Assembly: GCA_964424715.1 (NCBI GenBank)
Contig: CAYRJW010000015.1
Location: forward strand, 1 to 30,749
DNA: 30,749 nucleotides
Direction of reading: 5' to 3'
Origin: JAMHZE01 sp964424715
GTDB taxonomy: Bacteria; Pseudomonadota; Alphaproteobacteria; Rickettsiales; UBA8987
Position numbers and translations under genes: made by a program. Position 1 is the stretch's first letter, and the number at the start of each line of letters is the position of its first letter. A model generated the notes under the pieces. The model was not told where the DNA came from and did not search any database. It worked only from the letters and a program-made list of their open reading frames with translations. This document shows positions 1 to 7,340 of the stretch, one piece after another.

Positions 1-125
1 CTTACAACCTGCGTTCCTGCCGCTCTTTGTTTTTCCTCTTTTGGATTAACATAAAAATAATTCCACGCGAAGACCACGGCCATTGATAAAGCTAACGCGG
101 TAAATAATCTGCTGATGTCTGACAT
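1..125 (-). CDS. yidC: Membrane protein insertase YidC, N-terminal fragment (runs off window)
   Basis: This is the first 41 codons of a gene that continues beyond position 1. The start is the ATG at 125, 14 bases after the yidD stop. The peptide begins MSDISRLFTALALSMAVVFAWNYFYV as translated, that is, a short polar end, one hydrophobic segment (about residues 8-26) and then a charged KEEKQ stretch. This matches the N-terminal membrane anchor of Gram-negative YidC. YidC inserts and folds inner-membrane proteins alone or with SecYEG. The position directly after rpmH-rnpA-yidD is the classic conserved order and supports the call more strongly than the short peptide does. The catalytic five-helix domain is outside the window. 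Confidence 0.85.
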   Translation of the reverse strand, partial: MSDISRLFTALALSMAVVFAWNYFYVNPKEEKQRAAGTQVV

Positions 126-139
126 ATGAAAATTTTAAT

Positions 140-364
140 TTATTGGTTCTTATCCTCCGGCACCGGGTCAAAACCCGAGCCGCCGAAAGGATTGCATCTC
201 AATAAACGATAAACAGATAAAACTCCACCTTTAATTACACCCCTTTTTTCAATAGCCTCTTTACAATATTCCGAACATGTAGGATGAAACCTGCAATTGG
301 CTCCGAGCCATGGGGAGATGATGAGTTTGTAAAGGCGAATGGGGATAGTAAGGAATTTTTTCAT
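140..364 (-). CDS. yidD: Membrane protein insertion efficiency factor YidD
   Basis: A 74-residue protein of normal family length. It shows the family core: an amphipathic N-terminus (KKFLTIPIRLYKLIISP), the NCRFHPTCSEY motif around residues 23-33, and the RCNPFGGSGFDPVP tail near residues 56-69. The usual RCHP motif reads RCNP here. YidD sits peripherally on the inner membrane and assists YidC-dependent insertion. It lies between rnpA (16 bases upstream) and yidC (14 bases downstream), so all three are almost certainly cotranscribed from the rpmH promoter. Confidence 0.93.
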   Translation of the reverse strand: MKKFLTIPIRLYKLIISPWLGANCRFHPTCSEYCKEAIEKRGVIKGGVLSVYRLLRCNPFGGSGFDPVPEDKNQ

Positions 365-380
365 GACATTGATGATCAGG

Positions 381-728
381 TTACTTCACCTGATGCAGAG
401 CATACTTTATATCTTTCACCAGATCAGCGAAATCACGATCGATGGTTGAAAATCTTCCGATGAAATTATAACGATATTGTTCCCTGAATAATCTCGGCGA
501 AGTTTTCATCAGCAACCGCACCGCCTCTTTCAGCTTGCGTTTTGCCTTGTTGCGATAGACGGCGGAACCGACCTTGCCGGAAACGGTAAAACCATAATGC
601 GAGAATTCGTAAAGCTCTTTATCAACAATAGGCATATATTCCACCACCACACCTTTGGTCGCAACACGACTTCCCTTCTGCTGAAGCTCTAAAAACTCGG
701 AACGTTTTTTTATGGTGTTCAATTTCAT
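381..728 (-). CDS. rnpA: Ribonuclease P protein component
   Basis: A 115-residue basic protein, normal for RnpA, the protein cofactor that helps the RNase P RNA bind and cleave 5' leaders of precursor tRNAs. The N-terminus has the typical IKKRSEFLELQQKGSR start and the family's RNR signature appears as RNKAKRKLKEAVR around residues 59-71. It follows rpmH in the same direction, but a 180-base spacer holding an inverted-repeat element (735-903) separates them, which is longer than usual. The ATG at 728 has no obvious Shine-Dalgarno sequence because repeat DNA lies directly upstream. Confidence 0.93.
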   Translation of the reverse strand: MKLNTIKKRSEFLELQQKGSRVATKGVVVEYMPIVDKELYEFSHYGFTVSGKVGSAVYRNKAKRKLKEAVRLLMKTSPRLFREQYRYNFIGRFSTIDRDFADLVKDIKYALHQVK

Positions 729-734
729 AAATTT

Positions 735-903
735 GTAACTGGATAGCTGGTAACTGGATAAAGTTTATCCGTTATAGCCAGCTTGGCAATATGATTTTTG
801 AAAATTTTTACAGATGTATCTTTCCGGCACCCAAAAAATACCGAATTTTATCTAATTTACTGAAATACAAAGAAATTCTAGTTACCAGTTACTAGTAACC
901 AGT
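735..903. repeat. Inverted-repeat element with CCAGTTACCAG-type ends in the rpmH-rnpA spacer
   Basis: The two ends (735-760 and 878-903) carry the same GTAACTGG/CCAGTTAC words in opposite orientation and flank about 117 bases of AT-rich sequence without an ORF. The right end is itself partly palindromic (GGTTACTAGTAACTGG on the minus strand). The left end stops 7 bases before the rnpA ATG. Related words occur between thrS and infC (24035-24080). It looks like a MITE-like or REP-like palindrome; the boundaries are approximate. Confidence 0.6.
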
Positions 904-907
904 CACC

Positions 908-1042
908 CTACGCCGAAAGGCGTTTACGGCCGCGTGCGCGGCGGGCGTTGATAACTTTACGGCCACCAAGGGTCGCCATGCGTGCACGGAAGCCGTGACG
1001 GCGCTTTCTAACTAGGTTACTTGGCTGAAATGTTCTTTTCAT
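908..1042 (-). CDS. rpmH: 50S ribosomal protein L34
   Basis: A 44-residue, very basic protein beginning MKRTFQPSNLVRKRRHGFRA and ending GRKRLSA, which is the near-invariant L34 sequence of Proteobacteria. L34 is a late-assembly protein of the large ribosomal subunit and, as usual, is the first gene of the rpmH-rnpA-yidD-yidC cluster. The start is the ATG at 1042. A consensus-like promoter lies 28 bases upstream. Confidence 0.97.
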   Translation of the reverse strand: MKRTFQPSNLVRKRRHGFRARMATLGGRKVINARRARGRKRLSA

Positions 1043-1069
1043 AGTATAAATCTTTTAATTTGAGGGGGC

Positions 1070-1098
1070 TTTATATAGCATGGTTTATGGGTAGTCAA
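1070..1098 (-). promoter_or_regulatory. Sigma-70-type promoter of rpmH
   Basis: On the minus strand TTGACT (1098-1093) and TATAAA (1075-1070) are separated by exactly 17 bases. The rpmH ATG is at 1042, and a G-rich run (GCCCCCTC on this strand) follows the -10 box. The fit to the housekeeping consensus is strong and the place is where the operon promoter is expected. Confidence 0.7.
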
Positions 1099-1126
1099 GG
1101 GGTAATTTGACCGTAAAACTAACTAA

Positions 1127-2134
1127 TTATGCCCCTATCTGCCGAACAAAGTTATCGCTACCTATATTTTTAAATCCAACCCTTATACCAGGCTGATAAC
1201 TGCCATCAGACTTACGGAAAGCCTCCATTCTGTCGTAGCTGTTCCTTTCTTCTATTGATGCATTTTCAAGGGGTACTGTCGCCCTGTCAGCACTCATCAC
1301 ACCATGTAATGGCTGACCGGGAGTAAAGATACCTGGATAGGTTTTCTCGATTATACTGCGCATTCCAACCGCAAAATTCTCAACATAATTGGCAAATTTT
1401 CCTTCTGTGGTGTTATATTCTATAAGAAAACTTTCAGAACCATCACCATACTCTTTCTGCCCCCTTCTGTTTCCAGTAAATAACGGTTGCTTGCCGCCAC
1501 CATAATTCAGCTGCATCATTCCAGGATCATTTTCTTTTCCTGCTTCACCATATAGATGTGGTGTAAGCCATTCGCTGAATGGAGGATTCAGCTTTGGTTC
1601 AGCTTTCAGGTCTATACGCACGCCATATATTATTTTCCGGTGGGCATCCTTTTCATATATCTTCGTAAGTTCAAGTTCGGATTTCCCCTCAGCTTTCTGG
1701 CACATTGCAGCGGCTTCCATCGCCCATTTTTCAGAAAAAGGATCACTAAACTTAAAGTCGACCGGCCTGTTCTTACGTTCAGGATGCTCCTCATTGAAAG
1801 TGCCGGGATAATCGGCCTCGATCTTATCTTTTAATGTTCCCCTGATATTCTCGTTATAAAATTTCAGTTTTTCTCTTGTGGTCTTATAACTTCTTATAAA
1901 GATATCTTTGCCATCCGAATCTTTCGCCTGAGAGATAGTAACCTTATCAAATAATGGCTCAACCTTGCCTTCTTTATTAGTATAAGTAAGGCTTAGCATA
2001 TACTGACCATGCCCCTTCAGCCATTCAGCGCGCGGCTTTTCATCAAGCAGCTTCTTCCAGTGAGGAGAAAGCCCCTCATTGTCCCATATCTCTTTTACTG
2101 CGTAAATTACCGGATCTTTGCTATTATCAGCCAT
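1127..2134 (-). CDS. Orphan protein with internal two-fold repeat (function unknown)
   Basis: I do not recognise this 335-residue protein. It is charged and soluble-looking, with no signal peptide or membrane segment. It appears to be two copies of one module (about residues 22-170 and 175-335): SPHWKKLLDE pairs with SEWLTPHLYG, KLKFYNENIRG with KFANYVENFAV, ADYPGTFNEEHP with KTYPGIFTPGQP, and IYGVRIDL with QPGIRVGF. The ATG at 2134 is preferred over an in-frame GTG at 2146, because the GTGGGGA that contains the GTG gives a Shine-Dalgarno-like stretch for the ATG. A TTGACA/TAAAAT promoter lies about 30 bases upstream, so the gene is probably its own transcription unit. Confidence 0.75.
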   Translation of the reverse strand: MADNSKDPVIYAVKEIWDNEGLSPHWKKLLDEKPRAEWLKGHGQYMLSLTYTNKEGKVEPLFDKVTISQAKDSDGKDIFIRSYKTTREKLKFYNENIRGTLKDKIEADYPGTFNEEHPERKNRPVDFKFSDPFSEKWAMEAAAMCQKAEGKSELELTKIYEKDAHRKIIYGVRIDLKAEPKLNPPFSEWLTPHLYGEAGKENDPGMMQLNYGGGKQPLFTGNRRGQKEYGDGSESFLIEYNTTEGKFANYVENFAVGMRSIIEKTYPGIFTPGQPLHGVMSADRATVPLENASIEERNSYDRMEAFRKSDGSYQPGIRVGFKNIGSDNFVRQIGA

Positions 2135-2164
2135 GAAATTCCCCACTTTTTGAGTTAGGGCAGG

Positions 2165-2192
2165 ATTTTATCTTACATAGGTTGTCTGTCAA
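2165..2192 (-). promoter_or_regulatory. Sigma-70-type promoter of the 1127-2134 orphan gene
   Basis: On the minus strand a perfect TTGACA (2192-2187) and TAAAAT (2170-2165) are separated by 16 bases. The predicted transcript starts near 2158, about 24 bases before the ATG at 2134. Confidence 0.6.
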
Positions 2193-2219
2193 GCGGTTTT
2201 CGTAAAAATCACCCCGCCG

Positions 2220-2303
2220 CGTCATTGCGAGGGAGCATCGCGACTGCGGCAAGACATAACTTCGGATGGATTGCTTCGTCGCCTTTGGCTTCTCGCAATG
2301 ACG
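2220..2303. repeat. Interspersed palindrome, CGTCATTGCGAG type
   Basis: The 12-base ends CGTCATTGCGAG (2220-2231) and CTCGCAATGACG (2292-2303) are perfect inverted repeats. The interior has the familiar words GCATCGCGACTGCGG and GGATTGCTTCGTCGCC. This repeat family is widespread in proteobacterial drafts and probably moves or multiplies as a non-coding element. It sits right after the hisI stop (2305), and a short ORF across it is not a gene. Confidence 0.8.
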
Positions 2304-2304
2304 G

Positions 2305-2787
2305 TTAGAGTTTTGTAGGATTCGGAACATCCCCATAAACCTCGACCGGGTCGAAGGTCTTTTCTTCTTCGCGGAATATCAGCTTATCGCCATCTTTACG
2401 CTCACCCGCAGTAGGAATGGAACGGTAAAAGCACGAACGATACCCAACGTGGCAGCTGGCTTCCTTACCAACAAGTTCCACTGCAAGCCATATCGCATCC
2501 TGATCATCATCTATGCGCAGGTCTTTTACCTTTTGCACAAAACCGGAATTAGCGCCCTTGTGCCATAGAATATTGCGGGAGCGGGAGAAATAATAGGCCT
2601 CGCCCGTTTCAATTGTTTTCTCAAGCGCCTCGCGATTCATGTAACCCAGCATCAGTACCTCGCCGGTCTTAACCGAAGTTGTAACGCACGGCATCAACCC
2701 ATTCTCATCAAATTTAGGAGCGAGTTCTGTGCCCTCTTCAACCTGCTCGATGGAAATTCGCTTTTTAAAATCTACTTTATCGTTCAT
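2305..2787 (-). CDS. hisI: Phosphoribosyl-AMP cyclohydrolase
   Basis: HisI opens the purine ring of phosphoribosyl-AMP, the third step of histidine synthesis, in the cytoplasm. The 160-residue protein carries the family core: MLGYMNREALEKTIETGEAYYFSRSR (residues 46-71 in two pieces), the acidic metal motif DDDQDA (93-98), and the zinc cysteines in SCHVGYRSCFYR (C112, C119). Many HisI proteins read DCDxD at 93-97, with that Cys as a third zinc ligand; here it is Asp94. There is no fused HisE domain. No other his gene is near. It is transcribed divergently from flhA from its own promoter (2813-2841). Confidence 0.92.
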   Translation of the reverse strand: MNDKVDFKKRISIEQVEEGTELAPKFDENGLMPCVTTSVKTGEVLMLGYMNREALEKTIETGEAYYFSRSRNILWHKGANSGFVQKVKDLRIDDDQDAIWLAVELVGKEASCHVGYRSCFYRSIPTAGERKDGDKLIFREEEKTFDPVEVYGDVPNPTKL

Positions 2788-2812
2788 TTCTGTTTTGTTT
2801 TTAGTTGGTTGT

Positions 2813-2841
2813 TATATAGTTTCTGTTGTTTGAATAGTCAA
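2813..2841 (-). promoter_or_regulatory. Sigma-70-type promoter of hisI
   Basis: On the minus strand TTGACT (2841-2836) and TATATA (2818-2813) are 17 bases apart, with the hisI ATG at 2787. The -35 hexamer is the same as in the rpmH promoter. I saw no equally good promoter facing flhA in this 68-base divergent gap. Confidence 0.6.
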
Positions 2842-2855
2842 CAGATGAAGTATAA

Positions 2856-4991
2856 ATGGCCACTGCGATCACATTAGACGATACCGAGCCGAAGGGCCTT
2901 ATCTCCCGGTTCCTGAATGTCGGGGCCTATACCGATATCCTGTTTGCGCTTGGCGTTTTCTGTATCCTGATGGTGATGCTCTTCCCTATCAATGCGGGAT
3001 TGCTGGATTTTCTACTAAGTATTTCCATAACCCTTGGCATACTGATATTACTTAACGTGCTTTTCATCCAGCGCCCGCTGGATTTCAACTCATTCCCCAC
3101 CGTACTGCTGATAGCCGCCATTTTCCGGCTTGCGCTGAATATTGCCACCACGCGGCTGATCCTTTCCGAAGGCCATAACGGCACCAACGCCGCCGGGCAT
3201 GTGGTTGAGGCCTTTGGCGTAATGGTAACGGGCGGTAACATCGTTATCGGCGCGATAGTGTTCATCATATTAACGATAATCAATTTCGTGGTAATAACCA
3301 AAGGTTCCGGCCGGGTCGCCGAGGTTGCCGCGCGCTTCAGTTTAGATGCCATGCCGGGCAAACAGATGGCCATCGATGCCGATCTTTCCGCCGGCCTTAT
3401 CGATGAAGCCTCTGCCCGCAAGCGCCGCAAAGACCTTCAGGATGAATCCACCTTCTACGGCGCCATGGATGGTGCCAGCAAATTCGTCCGCGGCGATGCC
3501 ATTGCCGGGATAATCATTACATTCGTAAATTTCCTCGGCGGCATAATAATCGGCGTAATGCAGAAAGACCTCAGCTTTTCGCAAGCCACGCACACTTACA
3601 CCATCTTAACAATAGGCGATGGCCTTGTTTCCCAGATACCTGCATTAATAATTTCTACCTCCGCCGGTCTACTCGTAACCAAATCCGGCCTCGCAGGTTC
3701 GGCTGAAAAAGCCGTTCTCGGCCAGCTCGGCAAATTCCCGAAAACTATTTTCATGGTAAGCGGTATCACCTTCGCACTTTCGCTGGTGCCTTCCCTGCCG
3801 TTCTTCCCGTTCTTCCTTATCTCGATAGTAAGCGGATTTGGCGCCTATTACCTCGGCAAGAACCCGATGGAAGATGAGGATGTTAAAAACCTCAAAGCCG
3901 AACAGGCCAAGCTTGAGGAAAAGAAAAAAACCGATGAAGATGTCCTCAAACCAGAAAAGGAACTCGAAAAAGCTCTCAAGATAGACATGGTAACGCTGGA
4001 ACTTGGCTACGGTTTATTATCCCTGATAAACTACGGCAAAGGTCAGAAACTCACCGATCAGGTAAAGGCCCTCCGCACACAAATAGCCCGCGAGCTCGGT
4101 TTCGTACTGCCATCGGTGCGCATACAGGATAACATGCAGCTTCCCGCGAACGATTATGTGATAAAGATAAAAGAGCTTGAATGCGGCCGCGGCAATGTAT
4201 TCCCCGATAAATTAATGGTAATGAACCCAAGCGGCGGCCGTATAGATATCCCCGGCGTTGATACCAAAGAGCCAACCTTCGGCCTTCCCGCAAAATGGAT
4301 CGAGGACAGCAAGCGCGAGGAAGCCAGCTTCAAAGGCTATACTCTGGTGCATCCGCCAACGGTGATAACCACGCATTTAACTGAACTGATAAAAGAAAAT
4401 ATCGCCGAACTCCTCTCCTACACCGAGACCAAAAAACTCCTCGATGGCATGGATGACAGCCATAAAAAACTGGTGGAGGATGTCATCCCTTCACAGGTTT
4501 CCATCGCCACCGTTCAAAAAGTTCTGCAGCGCCTACTCTCTGAAGGCATCTCCATCCGAGATCTTCCAACGATACTGGAAGCCATAGCCGAGGTCAGCAA
4601 GCTTTCAACCAGCACACTGCTTATCACCGAACACGCCCGCTCCCGCCTTGCCCGCCAGATAAGCTTCACCTACGCCAATGATAAGGCCGAACTCATAACC
4701 GTCACCCTCTCCCCCGCCTATGAGCAAGCCTTCGCCGAAAGCCTCATCGGCCACGGCGAAGAAAAACAACTGGCCATGGCCCCAAGCAAATTACAGGAAT
4801 TCATCCTAAAAACCAAATCCACCTTAGAAAGCCTCGCCATAAAAGGCCACGCCCCCGTCCTCCTGGTAAGCCCCGGCATCCGCCCCTATGTCCGCGCCAT
4901 AATAGAACGCTTCCGCCCACAAACGGTTGTGATATCCCAGAACGAGATCTGGCCGAAGATAAAAATTACGAGTGTTGGACAGATAGGCTAA
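2856..4991 (+). CDS. flhA: Flagellar export apparatus protein FlhA
   Basis: FlhA is the large inner-membrane component of the flagellar type III export gate. Its cytoplasmic domain docks chaperone-substrate complexes. The 711-residue length is typical. The N-terminal half holds about eight membrane segments (from residue 25 to about 330), with the FHIPEP-family signature RFSLDAMPGKQMAIDADL near 160-177. A charged KAEQAKLEEKKKTDED linker (about 345-365) leads to the soluble domain, which includes PSQVSIATVQKVLQRLL. The late position of flagellar genes in the same window (flgFGAH) supports FlhA over the virulence paralogue SctV. It stands alone here, with no flhB or fliR next to it. The ATG at 2856 has only a weak ribosome site. 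Confidence 0.93.
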   Translation: MATAITLDDTEPKGLISRFLNVGAYTDILFALGVFCILMVMLFPINAGLLDFLLSISITLGILILLNVLFIQRPLDFNSFPTVLLIAAIFRLALNIATTRLILSEGHNGTNAAGHVVEAFGVMVTGGNIVIGAIVFIILTIINFVVITKGSGRVAEVAARFSLDAMPGKQMAIDADLSAGLIDEASARKRRKDLQDESTFYGAMDGASKFVRGDAIAGIIITFVNFLGGIIIGVMQKDLSFSQATHTYTILTIGDGLVSQIPALIISTSAGLLVTKSGLAGSAEKAVLGQLGKFPKTIFMVSGITFALSLVPSLPFFPFFLISIVSGFGAYYLGKNPMEDEDVKNLKAEQAKLEEKKKTDEDVLKPEKELEKALKIDMVTLELGYGLLSLINYGKGQKLTDQVKALRTQIARELGFVLPSVRIQDNMQLPANDYVIKIKELECGRGNVFPDKLMVMNPSGGRIDIPGVDTKEPTFGLPAKWIEDSKREEASFKGYTLVHPPTVITTHLTELIKENIAELLSYTETKKLLDGMDDSHKKLVEDVIPSQVSIATVQKVLQRLLSEGISIRDLPTILEAIAEVSKLSTSTLLITEHARSRLARQISFTYANDKAELITVTLSPAYEQAFAESLIGHGEEKQLAMAPSKLQEFILKTKSTLESLAIKGHAPVLLVSPGIRPYVRAIIERFRPQTVVISQNEIWPKIKITSVGQIG

Positions 4992-5005
4992 CACCCCCTC
5001 CCCGC

Positions 5006-5093
5006 GTCATCCCAGCGAAAGCTGGGATCCATTTTTCCGTACACTCCCAACCAATATTTTGGCCCGATAGATCCAAGCTTTCGCTGGGATGAC
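5006..5093. repeat. Interspersed palindrome, GTCATCCCAGCGAAAGCTGG type
   Basis: The end GTCATCCCAGCGAAAGCT (5006-5023) returns in inverted form at 5076-5093, and each end is also a small hairpin (CCCAGC-GAAA-GCTGGG). This is a very common alphaproteobacterial intergenic repeat. It begins 14 bases after the flhA stop and its right end abuts the N run. Confidence 0.8.
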
Positions 5094-5103
5094 NNNNNNN
5101 NNN
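5094..5103. other. Assembly gap (10 Ns)
   Basis: Ten undetermined bases lie between two palindromic repeats. The round number suggests a scaffold join of unknown true length, so synteny between flhA and tRNA-Thr is not proven by this sequence. Confidence 0.97.
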
Positions 5104-5152
5104 AAGAAATTCGTTTTTACAAAGTAAAAACCCAACATTAAGAGCAGACCTT

Positions 5153-5177
5153 GGATTCCCGCCTCCGCGGGAATGAC
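5153..5177. repeat. Partial palindrome, GTCATTCCCGCGG type
   Basis: A single hairpin end: ATTCCCGC (5155-5162), CTCC loop, GCGGGAAT (5167-5174), followed by GAC. It is one arm of another common repeat family (GTCATTCCCGCGGAGGCGGG on the minus strand). The partner arm is missing, probably lost in the nearby assembly gap. Confidence 0.6.
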
Positions 5178-5270
5178 ACAAGTAGATGTAATGACCAGAT
5201 ATAATACCCTGACAAATAAAATAACTTTACATTGATTTTTTTTTGTTTAGAAAGTGAACCTGTCTCTATT

Positions 5271-5346
5271 GCCGCCTTAGCTCAGAGGCCAGAGCGGCTG
5301 ATTTGTAATCAGCGGGTCGGGGGTTCAAATCCCTCAGGCGGCACCA
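5271..5346 (+). tRNA. tRNA-Thr (anticodon UGU)
   Basis: A complete cloverleaf can be drawn by eye. The acceptor stem is GCCGCCT/AGGCGGC, the D-stem GCTC/GAGC with an 8-base loop, the anticodon stem GCTGA/TCAGC with loop TTTGTAA (anticodon TGT at 5304-5306), and the T-arm GGGGG-TTCAAAT-CCCTC. Discriminator A is followed by an encoded CCA (5344-5346). It reads ACA threonine codons. It is a single tRNA gene with no clear neighbouring operon. Confidence 0.96.
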
Positions 5347-5497
5347 CTTCCAAACAGTTTCACTAATTATCAAAAACTTAGGGTTTTAGGCGCTTCACAT
5401 TTACTAATTTTAGTACACCGTGAGGATACACATGAGCCTAAGAACATAGGTACTATTATCTCTAATACTCTAAATCCTTTAGATGTTTAGGCTGGAA

Positions 5498-6994
5498 TTA
5501 ACTGCGCCCTCTAGACTGACCAGTTGTGAACATCTCTGGTACTATGGTAGAAAAAGAATGCCCACCCAAAGGCTCATTGTTTGCTATCCTGCTGATTATA
5601 TGAGCTTCAATCTGTTTTTTCTGTCCTTTTGAGCCAAATGCAAGCGCTGTCAACAGGGTGTTTTCATTCTTTATATGATTTAGAAGTTTCAAACTATGAT
5701 TGAGTTTTTCTTCGGTCAGGTTAAGAAATGCCTTATTGTATTCTGGTTTTGCTTCCAATAATCTTTTAAAATTATTAAGAACTGGCAGTCCTTTATTAAA
5801 GGTTGGCATTTCTTTTATATTGATATGGAACTTTGTGTCTTCTTTTATACCACCAGACCTAATCGCCGCCCTTATCTGCCGTTCATACAGAGCAATGAAC
5901 TTTAGCATTTCGAGTGACGAAGTATCATTCTTTTTATAAAGACCATTATTTTCAGCTACTTTATCCACTTTCTGTAGTTTTAATACTACGTCAACATACC
6001 TGATAAAAGGCTTTTCATTGTCTTTTGGGAAAAGGGCTACCTTTGCAAGGCTTAGTGTTTTTTCATTAAAAACAATTTCAGAAAAATCATTCTGCCATGG
6101 TGAGGCGCGGTCTATCTTTGCAGCCAGCATAGAGACGGAATTATTTAATAGTTTATAATTATCGTTATCGCTATCTACCCCTGAGATTTTACCTATTTTG
6201 GCTTCTACATTTAGATTAAGCGGCAATATTTCAATGTATTTATTGCTTTTTAAACCATTAGCTACGCTGTGGCCGTTAGAGCCGTTGCTGGGAGTTATTG
6301 TATTTCCATTGATTTCAAGAGCTAGCTTATCTATTTTTCCCCGTTGTCGCCTGTCGCGCAGCTTCCTTTCCTCTCTTGAAAGCCGTGTTTCTAAACTTTG
6401 GAATTCCTTGTTCTGTTCATTATATGTACTTACCCCATCAACTACTCTTTGCAGTAGGTCCCCATAGGAATCTATTTTATGAAAATGACTAAGATCCCCA
6501 AGGGCAGTATTTTTATTTTTGGCTTCAACATTGCTAACTACAGCAATAAATTTCAGCGCTGTAGAGAAATCGCCTGTTGTCGGGTCAGATTCCAACAGGT
6601 TCCTCTCAATCGTATCTTGATCCACTTTTTTGGGAAAACCACCTTCTTTGATTTCTGATAATACCCTGATCAGGCTGGTTGTTAGCTTTTTTGCCTCTTC
6701 AAGATTCAGCTCTTTTATATCAAGACTTATTTCCTTGGGCAAAAAGCGCTGCATTTCTTTTATAACCCCTTGCTTTACGGATGTTATACTGAAGGCCCTT
6801 AGAATCTCTCTTGCCTTTTCAAGAAAATCTATAGGTTCCTTATAGTTTGGATTGTCCGTGACAGGAATACCAAGAAAATCGTTAACCTCATTAAAAAGAG
6901 CCACTTTGGTCATCTTAAGAGTTTCTGCGGCATTTGCTTTTGCTTTCCGCAGTTCTTGGATAGTTTCATTCATTTCAATAGCATTAGCAGACAC
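5498..6994 (-). CDS. Large orphan helical protein with internal duplication (function unknown)
   Basis: I do not recognise this 498-residue protein. It is lysine- and glutamate-rich, probably mostly helical, with no signal peptide or membrane segment. The two halves look related: TKVALFNEVNDFLG (about residue 29) resembles LAKVALFPKDNEKP (about 320), SLDIKELNLEEAKKL resembles HINIKEMPTFNKGL, and GDFSTALKFIAVV resembles ENTLLTALAFGSK. A charged coiled-coil-like stretch (RLSREERKLRDRRQRG, near 205-220) and a Ser/Asn/Gly linker (about 233-248) separate them. The start is a GTG at 6994 behind a GGGGGG run. Its own TTGAAA/TAGTAT promoter lies upstream. Base composition is more AT-rich than its housekeeping neighbours. 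No known domain is claimed. Confidence 0.75.
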   Translation of the reverse strand: MSANAIEMNETIQELRKAKANAAETLKMTKVALFNEVNDFLGIPVTDNPNYKEPIDFLEKAREILRAFSITSVKQGVIKEMQRFLPKEISLDIKELNLEEAKKLTTSLIRVLSEIKEGGFPKKVDQDTIERNLLESDPTTGDFSTALKFIAVVSNVEAKNKNTALGDLSHFHKIDSYGDLLQRVVDGVSTYNEQNKEFQSLETRLSREERKLRDRRQRGKIDKLALEINGNTITPSNGSNGHSVANGLKSNKYIEILPLNLNVEAKIGKISGVDSDNDNYKLLNNSVSMLAAKIDRASPWQNDFSEIVFNEKTLSLAKVALFPKDNEKPFIRYVDVVLKLQKVDKVAENNGLYKKNDTSSLEMLKFIALYERQIRAAIRSGGIKEDTKFHINIKEMPTFNKGLPVLNNFKRLLEAKPEYNKAFLNLTEEKLNHSLKLLNHIKNENTLLTALAFGSKGQKKQIEAHIISRIANNEPLGGHSFSTIVPEMFTTGQSRGRS

Positions 6995-7027
6995 TAGAAC
7001 CCCCCGTTATAGTTTTGATTTCCCGCC

Positions 7028-7056
7028 ATACTACACTAATTGCCATGCATTTTCAA
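7028..7056 (-). promoter_or_regulatory. Sigma-70-type promoter of the 5498-6994 orphan gene
   Basis: On the minus strand TTGAAA (7056-7051) and TAGTAT (7033-7028) are separated by 17 bases. Transcription would start near 7021, 27 bases before the GTG start at 6994. Confidence 0.55.
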
Positions 7057-7340
7057 CAGCTAATATAAATAAAAGCTCATTTTTTTGCAGTAGTTTATAC
7101 AAACTTCTGAGCTAGTTTCAAGGTCTGATAGAACAAAGTATAACAACCCGCCCTCCTATGTACCCCATCTTAGAAACTCGCCCTATTAAACACCCCCATG
7201 CTTACTAACTATCTTCGTTAGAGTTGAAGGGAATCAAGTTGCCGACCAGCTATTTGATAGCATAAGACGGCTTGTGTTTTCATAGCTATGCTGCCCGAAC
7301 TACTAATATAGTTACCATTTCTTTGTAATCAGGTTTTCAT
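7057..7340. other. Intergenic stretch with no supported gene
   Basis: About 280 bases between the orphan promoter and the small secreted protein gene. Only very short frames exist on either strand. On the minus strand a fragment reads MGVFNRASF before a stop, which could be the remains of a mobile-element gene, but this is too short to call. No clear terminator hairpin with a T-run was seen. Confidence 0.5.

Noticed and set aside
2127..2336. 69-codon frame on the minus strand between hisI and the orphan gene
   Set aside because: It lies over the CGTCATTGCGAG palindrome and overlaps the ends of two better genes.
2800..2855. Possible sigma-54 site before flhA (TTGGTTGTTATATAG)
   Set aside because: The -24 element lacks GGCAC and the spacing to a GC is wrong, unlike the clear site before flgF.
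2927..3593. Long open frames antisense to flhA
   Set aside because: They mirror the flhA codon pattern and have no ribosome site or sensible protein character. The same holds for antisense frames in parE, pmbA, tgt and thrS.
4966..5181. 71-codon frame on the minus strand across the N run
   Set aside because: It consists of palindromic repeat DNA and undetermined bases; the similarity of its peptide to other database ORFs would only reflect the repeat.
7100..7340. Insertion-sequence remnant
   Set aside because: Only a nine-residue frame fragment hints at it; no terminal inverted repeats or transposase motif can be shown.
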